Source: Shewanella sp. ANA-3 (GTDB lineage: Bacteria > Pseudomonadota > Gammaproteobacteria > Enterobacterales > Shewanellaceae). From it: 64,000 bases of DNA. Below are positions 57,485-64,000 of the stretch, in pieces (the stretch's first letter is position 1; every line of letters starts with the position of its first letter). A model generated the notes under the pieces. That model was not told where the DNA came from and did no database searches. It worked only from the letters and a program-made list of their open reading frames with translations. Position numbers and translations under genes: made by a program. The stretch covers positions 1,178,001 to 1,242,000 of the forward strand of contig NC_008577.1 of assembly GCF_000203935.1 (NCBI RefSeq), written 5' to 3'.

Positions 57485-58114
57485 TTAATGCATTGCCTGT
57501 TCTAACTGCTGTTTATCTTGCTGCACCCAAGCCAAGGTGAGTGTGGCGAGAGCGCTGTAAAAGCCATTGCTGTGCTTGCTATCGCACTCAACGACCTTGG
57601 CGACAAACTTGGCTAACCATGAGTCTATACAGGCATTTAGAAAGCTTAACTGGGCGGCATCTTCACTGTGGCAAGCTAAGTGTCCCATATAGGCTAAGAT
57701 CACGGCTAAGTGATCGGCAGGCTCAGGGAAGTGACTCTGTACTTGTAGTTTGCTCTGGTGTAAAAACTCGCTCATTTGTTGATGCTGCTGCCCAAATAGC
57801 AAGGGTTCTTCCTCGCGATTCAAGTACAGGCTGGCATAGGGTGAGGCGCTGTGCTTTGTGCCTACGAGGAATAAACCGCAGTAATCGGCGGCCAGTTCGA
57901 GCAAGGCTTCATCGCTCGTTAAGCCATTTAGCACCTTCTGTATGCTGGCCACTGACGCACTAAACTCGGGCGCATAACCCAGTTGTGTCCAGAATTGCTG
58001 GGCTTGCTCACTGGTGAGTTGCTTAAGGCGCTGCTCATCAATTTCACGGGCAAACAGAGAAGACAGCAGCTGATACACTAAGGCTCTGGCATGATTGATA
58101 TCGACATTGCTCAT
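57485..58114 (-). CDS. torD: TorA-specific chaperone TorD
   Basis: A cytoplasmic chaperone that binds the Tat signal and immature TorA and helps insert the molybdenum cofactor. The 209-residue all-helical protein begins with [18 protein letters not shown] and has [19 protein letters not shown], family signatures. GAGGA is 7 nt before the ATG. It is the last gene of torECAD, 67 bp after torA. Confidence 0.95.
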   Translation of the reverse strand: MSNVDINHARALVYQLLSSLFAREIDEQRLKQLTSEQAQQFWTQLGYAPEFSASVASIQKVLNGLTSDEALLELAADYCGLFLVGTKHSASPYASLYLNREEEPLLFGQQHQQMSEFLHQSKLQVQSHFPEPADHLAVILAYMGHLACHSEDAAQLSFLNACIDSWLAKFVAKVVECDSKHSNGFYSALATLTLAWVQQDKQQLEQAMH

Positions 58115-58181
58115 CGCATGTTCCTCAAGATTAACAGTGGTATGCGCCTAGTTAACTAGGCGCATCGCCTTATTGGCTCGG

Positions 58182-60686
<2,505 letters not shown>

Positions 60687-61865
60687 TTAGTGCTCTTTTT
60701 TCACGAAGGTTGACGAATGTTCCTGCAGGTATTTCTGCACCAGCGCTTGGGTGTCTTGGTCCATGTTCACGAAGGCCAACATGCCTTGGAACATGCCTGG
60801 CCAGGTATTGGCATCGAAATGCGCTTCATCTGGCTGGGTGTGGCACACACTACAGCTTGAGCGGAACGTGTCGCGGGCATAGCCCCAGAGTGGTTGCAGC
60901 TCGGTGAGCAGGTAATCCTTATCGGTCCAGATTTGGGCTTCTACCCGTTGCCATTTCAGGCCTGTCATTGGGTCTTCTTTCTCTTCAAAGGTTTGGATAA
61001 CACCTTCGGTTTCGGCTGCATCTTTGCTTAACTGCGCCGACAGAATGTTTACGCCAAAGTCCATGTAGATCACGCGGCCTGCGCCGATTTTCTTACGCCA
61101 GCCATCGATACCAATTTTGATACGCTTACCTTGGGTTTCGAGCACTTTTACTTTAGTCGCAACGTTTAAAGTACCGGCTTCAACGTCACCTTTTTCACTA
61201 AAGAACAGTGGCTTAGTCAGGGCGCTGTAGTAGGTTTGGTTGGTTTCGACTGAGCTGACGCCAGCGCCGACTTCGGCGATGAGTTCGGGTGCGCGGGCCG
61301 TGCCCATTTCAGGTAAATGGTGGGCAATGCCTTTGTGGCAATCGATACAGCTTTGGTCGATTTCGGCGGCGCGTTTCATCTGTTTTTGCGCCAGTGGTGA
61401 CATGCTTTCCCACTTGATCGAGTTGTAGTTGTGGCAGTTTTTACAGGCCAGAGAATTGTCGCGATCGAAACGTTTCCATTCGCGGCTCGCCATTTCGAGG
61501 CGTTTAGCTTCAAATTTTTCAGGGGTGTTGACCGTGTTGAATAACCAGCCCCAGACATCGTGGGAAGCTTCCATCTTACGGGCAATCTTACGGCTCCAGT
61601 TGTGGGGCACGTGACAGTCGGGGCAGGTGGCGCGCACGCCAGAGTGATTCGACCAATGCACAGTTTCCTGCAACTCTTGGTAAGGCTTGCTTTCCATACT
61701 GTGGCAGCTAATACAGAAGGCTTCGGTGTTGGTGGCTTCCAGTGCGGTGTTAAATCCGCCCCAGAAGATGATGCCCATGATAAAAGCACTGATGCTGACA
61801 GCGCCTAAGGTGAGAGCTTTTGTGGGTTTGTTTAGTGTGCGCCAGAGGTTGATTAACCACTTCAT
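60687..61865 (-). CDS. torC: Pentahaem c-type cytochrome TorC
   Basis: A NapC/NirT-family membrane-anchored cytochrome that takes electrons from menaquinol to TorA. The 392-residue protein has one N-terminal TM helix (about 17-37) and four CxxCH haem sites in the NapC-like domain (51-55, 81-85, 141-145, 173-177). A fifth haem (338-342, CSVCH) sits in the C-terminal TorC-specific domain. It stands between torE (26 bp upstream) and torA (15 bp downstream). Confidence 0.96.
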   Translation of the reverse strand: MKWLINLWRTLNKPTKALTLGAVSISAFIMGIIFWGGFNTALEATNTEAFCISCHSMESKPYQELQETVHWSNHSGVRATCPDCHVPHNWSRKIARKMEASHDVWGWLFNTVNTPEKFEAKRLEMASREWKRFDRDNSLACKNCHNYNSIKWESMSPLAQKQMKRAAEIDQSCIDCHKGIAHHLPEMGTARAPELIAEVGAGVSSVETNQTYYSALTKPLFFSEKGDVEAGTLNVATKVKVLETQGKRIKIGIDGWRKKIGAGRVIYMDFGVNILSAQLSKDAAETEGVIQTFEEKEDPMTGLKWQRVEAQIWTDKDYLLTELQPLWGYARDTFRSSCSVCHTQPDEAHFDANTWPGMFQGMLAFVNMDQDTQALVQKYLQEHSSTFVKKEH

Positions 61866-61891
61866 AATAGCGTCCTCAATGTATCAGTGAA

Positions 61892-62062
61892 TTAGTGGCC
61901 GACAACGCCGCCGAAGGCTTGGATCATCCAAATGATGAAACCGTAGAGACTGATCCCCGCGACCGTCAGTGCGGGAAAGAGTATGAAAATGATGAATCCC
62001 AGCGCCTTTAACTCATTGCTGCGTGTGGACTTATCCGATGTTTGCATGGTGGGCTTTGTCAT
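61892..62062 (-). CDS. torE: TorE, small NapE-like membrane protein
   Basis: A 56-residue protein, first gene of torECAD. After a polar head of about 19 residues it has one hydrophobic segment, ALGFIIFILFPALTVAGISL then YGFIIWMIQAF. That is the TorE/NapE pattern of a small inner-membrane protein encoded ahead of the cytochrome. The start is the ATG at 62062; a second ATG lies five codons later. Its exact role is unknown. E. coli torCAD lacks this gene, while Shewanella species have it. Confidence 0.9.
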   Translation of the reverse strand: MTKPTMQTSDKSTRSNELKALGFIIFILFPALTVAGISLYGFIIWMIQAFGGVVGH

Positions 62063-62159
62063 TGGGAAGAGCTCCGTTCGAAAGCGATTTTTGATGGGAG
62101 CACTATAAAGGGCAGATGTGAATGGACTTGCCTGCTGGGATGAATGGGCTTTGACAATA

Positions 62160-62175
62160 TATGAAAAATTATGAA
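62160..62175. promoter_or_regulatory. Tor-box-like direct repeat upstream of torECAD
   Basis: Two TATGAA hexamers start exactly 10 bp apart (62160 and 62170). Read on the minus strand they are TTCATA repeats, like the end of the E. coli tor box CTGTTCATAT. They lie about 100 bp upstream of torE, with a candidate -10 some 55-60 bp downstream, and probably bind TorR. Confidence 0.65.
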
Positions 62176-62455
62176 AATTTTAAAAGCCAATAAGTTTTGC
62201 TTTTACTGACAGAGAGTTAATTGTATTTCTGTGATCGAACTCGGCAGTTTGTCATGCGGTTTAGGCGTTTTTTTAAACACTGATTTTGAATTTTTTCGCT
62301 AATTATTTACTGAAGTGCAGGCGAGGTCTTAGCTATCTGGCGGCGTTTACAGTATTATCCGCGCCCAACAAAGGCTGCGTTTGTGTCGTTGAAGCCATTT
62401 TAACGATGCAAAGCGTCACTGCTTGCAGATCATGGATTTTTCCCGATGTAGGAGA

Positions 62456-62572
62456 ATGATGTGGATCTCTCACCCAAGTCATTGGATTTGGGGCTCTAAT
62501 CTGCCGCAGCCAGCGTCGCCAATGGTTAAGCCAATTGGTATCGACCCTATTTTAAGAGATCACAAGGTATAA
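62456..62572 (+). CDS. Possible 38-residue leader ORF before the NCS2 permease
   Basis: An open frame starting ATG ATG, encoding MMWISHPSHWIWG and on to a TAA at 62570-62572. It ends 6 bp before the permease ATG. A strong AGGAG (62450-62454) lies just upstream, 4 nt from the second ATG, which is tight. The same AGGAG is 6 nt from a GTG at 62461 that would give a 12-residue peptide in another frame. It is rich in Trp, Pro and His. Whether either is translated cannot be told from sequence; translational coupling to the permease is an inference. Confidence 0.3.
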   Translation: MMWISHPSHWIWGSNLPQPASPMVKPIGIDPILRDHKV

Positions 62573-62578
62573 CAAGAT

Positions 62579-63931
62579 ATGTCTGAGCAATTGAGTTCAA
62601 CAGCCGTACCCTCTGGTTCGTTTCTGGACCGTTTTTTTTCAATTCAACAACGTGGTAGCACAGTTCGCCAAGAAGTGATTGCAGGGTTAACCACTTTCCT
62701 CGCTATGGTGTACTCAGTGATTGTGGTACCCAATATGTTAGGCAAAGCGAGATTCGATCCCGGCGCCGTGTTCGTCGCCACCTGTTTAATTGCCTCCTTT
62801 GGCTCGCTGCTGATGGGACTCTGGGCGAATCTACCCATGGCCATTGGTTGTGCGATTTCACTCACCGCCTTTACTGCCTTCGGCTTAGTGTTAGGTCAGG
62901 GCATGAGTATCCCTGTGACCTTAGGCGCCATCTTTTGGATGGGGGTGATCTTTACCGTCGTGAGCGTCACGGGCGTGCGTCAATGGGTGTTGGCTAACCT
63001 ACCCAAGGGGATTGCCCATGGTACAGGTATAGGTATTGGCTTGTTTTTACTCTTAATTGCCACTAACAGTGTGCAGTTGATTGTGGCCAATGACGCGGGT
63101 CTGCCAGTGAAGTTAGGCGACATTAACAGCTTGCCCGTTATCGCTACCGTACTGGGGTTAGCGGCCACTATCGGTTTAGAGCGTCGCGGTGTACCCGGCG
63201 GGATTTTATTGGTGATTATTGGCCTATCCCTGTTCGGTTTAGTGTTTGACCCAAGCGTGACATTCCAAGGTTTCTTCGCCGTTCCTGATTTTACCTCTGA
63301 GCACTCGCTGATTGGTCAAATGGATATTATGGGCGCCTTGAATCCTGTGGTATTACCGATTGTGCTGGCGCTGGTGATGACGGCGATTTTTGATGCCACG
63401 GGCACCATCCGCGCGGTCGCGGGGCAAGCCAATCTGCTGGATAAAGACGATAATATCGTCGGCGGTGGCAAGGCATTAACGTCAGATTCTGTCAGCAGCA
63501 TGTTTGCGGGTATCGTTGGTGGCGCCCCTGCGGCCGTGTATATCGAATCGGCGGCGGGTACGGCGGCGGGCGGTAAGACGGGCTTAACCGCGACCATAGT
63601 GGGCGGTTTATTCCTGCTGATGGTGTTTTTAGCACCGCTCAGCTATTTAGTGCCTGCCTATGCGACGGCGCCTGCGCTGATGTACGTGGGGCTATTGATG
63701 CTCAGCAATGTGACTAAGCTGGACTTTAACGATAAGGTCGATGCGATGGCGGGCTTAACCTGCGCCGTATTCATCATCCTCAGCTGTAACATTGTGACCG
63801 GTATTATGCTTGGCTTTGTGACCTTAGTGGTTGGCCGTATTTTTAGCGGTGAAATCCGTCAGCTTAAGTTAGGCGTGCTCGCGATTACGCTAGGCCTGGT
63901 GGCCTTCTATATGGGCGGCTGGGCGATCTAG
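62579..63931 (+). CDS. NCS2-family purine permease (AzgA/PurP-like)
   Basis: An inner-membrane purine-base importer of the nucleobase-ascorbate superfamily, AzgA branch, 450 residues. About 12-14 hydrophobic segments are visible. Signatures include [39 protein letters not shown], and [13 protein letters not shown] followed by [20 protein letters not shown]. Substrate is probably adenine, guanine or hypoxanthine, typical of this branch. It has no good ribosome site of its own (AAGG is 12 nt away), which fits coupling to an upstream leader. It is divergent from the tor operon and unrelated to it. Confidence 0.88.
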   Translation: MSEQLSSTAVPSGSFLDRFFSIQQRGSTVRQEVIAGLTTFLAMVYSVIVVPNMLGKARFDPGAVFVATCLIASFGSLLMGLWANLPMAIGCAISLTAFTAFGLVLGQGMSIPVTLGAIFWMGVIFTVVSVTGVRQWVLANLPKGIAHGTGIGIGLFLLLIATNSVQLIVANDAGLPVKLGDINSLPVIATVLGLAATIGLERRGVPGGILLVIIGLSLFGLVFDPSVTFQGFFAVPDFTSEHSLIGQMDIMGALNPVVLPIVLALVMTAIFDATGTIRAVAGQANLLDKDDNIVGGGKALTSDSVSSMFAGIVGGAPAAVYIESAAGTAAGGKTGLTATIVGGLFLLMVFLAPLSYLVPAYATAPALMYVGLLMLSNVTKLDFNDKVDAMAGLTCAVFIILSCNIVTGIMLGFVTLVVGRIFSGEIRQLKLGVLAITLGLVAFYMGGWAI

Positions 63932-63942
63932 TTTATAAAGTT

Positions 63943-63971
63943 GAAAGCGAGTGCCGTTAGCACTCGCTTTC
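63943..63971 (+). terminator. Hairpin terminator after the NCS2 permease
   Basis: GAAAGCGAGTGC and GCACTCGCTTTC form a 12-bp perfect stem around a short loop. Only a weak T-run follows. It lies 11 bp after the permease stop; the remaining bases to 64000 hold nothing recognised. Confidence 0.75.
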
Positions 63972-64000
63972 ATTGACCTCATTGTGTTCACAATAGGCTC

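Larger units (their letters stand above)
62063..62578. other. Intergenic region torE / NCS2 permease
   Basis: A 516-bp divergent spacer. It holds tor-box-like repeats (62160-62175), a possible minus-strand -10 TATAGT (complement of 62102-62107), and a possible leader ORF (62456-62572). Nothing recognisable as an RNA gene or riboswitch was seen. Confidence 0.55.

Noticed and set aside
57541..57963. A 140-codon plus-strand frame antisense to torD
   Set aside because: torD is intact and recognisable on the minus strand; the plus-strand frame is Arg/Leu/His-rich, without family resemblance.
61892..62062. Possible frameshift in torE
   Set aside because: A first reading seemed one base short; recounting against the torC start coordinate gives an intact 57-codon frame ending in TAA.
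62380..62420. Possible PurR-like site before the NCS2 permease
   Set aside because: GCGTTTG and ATGCAAAGCG resemble halves of the PurR box, but no arrangement fits the full 16-bp consensus.

Overview
This 64 kb window reads as chromosome from a marine/aquatic gammaproteobacterium of the genus Shewanella. The evidence is a complete Shewanella-type trimethylamine N-oxide respiration locus (torR, torT, torS, torECAD), a secG-tRNA-rimP-nusA-infB-rbfA-truB-rpsO block, and protein sequences close to my recollection of the S. oneidensis group. I could not run a database search, so the species is not fixed. No insertion sequence, prophage, integron or CRISPR array was seen, and no gene looks broken.

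Layout. 1-7.0 kb: 5' end of a PhoH-like gene (ybeZ), miaB, a small secreted protein, ubiF, pth, ychF, then seven tandem tRNA genes (Met-Leu-Gln-Gln-Met-Leu-Gln). 7.2-11.9 kb: a lipoprotein, a Fur-box-preceded trio (PepSY-type membrane protein, DUF2271 protein, DUF4198 protein), greA and an orphan membrane-anchored protein. 12.2-22 kb: a secDF pair without yajC, yhbY, rlmE, ftsH, folP, glmM, tpiA, secG, tRNA-Leu(GAG) and initiator tRNA. 22-34.3 kb: rimP-nusA-infB-rbfA-truB-rpsO-pnp-nlpI, with a GGDEF/EAL gene on the opposite strand between rpsO and pnp. 34.3-44.4 kb: prfC, a small Cys-rich protein, a TatD-type hydrolase, then a nucleoside utilisation cluster (nupC, tsx-like porin, deoC, deoA, deoB, deoD). 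44.4-52.2 kb: an Smp-like membrane protein divergent from serB, an alpha/beta hydrolase, a 790-residue double-PilZ protein, radA and a small PilZ protein. 52.3-62.1 kb: the tor locus. 62.5-64 kb: a purine-type NCS2 permease.

How the genes work together. The deo cluster takes nucleosides across the outer membrane (Tsx-like) and inner membrane (NupC), splits them (DeoA, DeoD), isomerises the sugar phosphate (DeoB) and cleaves it (DeoC). In the tor locus TorT and TorS sense TMAO, TorR activates, TorC carries electrons to periplasmic TorA, and TorD matures TorA. Direct TATGAA repeats spaced exactly 10 bp lie before both torR and torE and are probable TorR sites. Three c-di-GMP genes (one GGDEF/EAL, two PilZ) lie in the right half.

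The best candidates for something not well described are the Fur-box-preceded PepSY/DUF2271/DUF4198 trio, whose DUF2271 protein carries a segment resembling an ApbE flavinylation site; a perfect 14-bp inverted repeat separated by 29 bp between deoC and deoA; an 11-bp inverted repeat upstream of ubiF; and a possible leader ORF ending 6 bp before the NCS2 permease. Several genes are best read as starting with TTG or GTG because the Shine-Dalgarno sequence fits only those codons.
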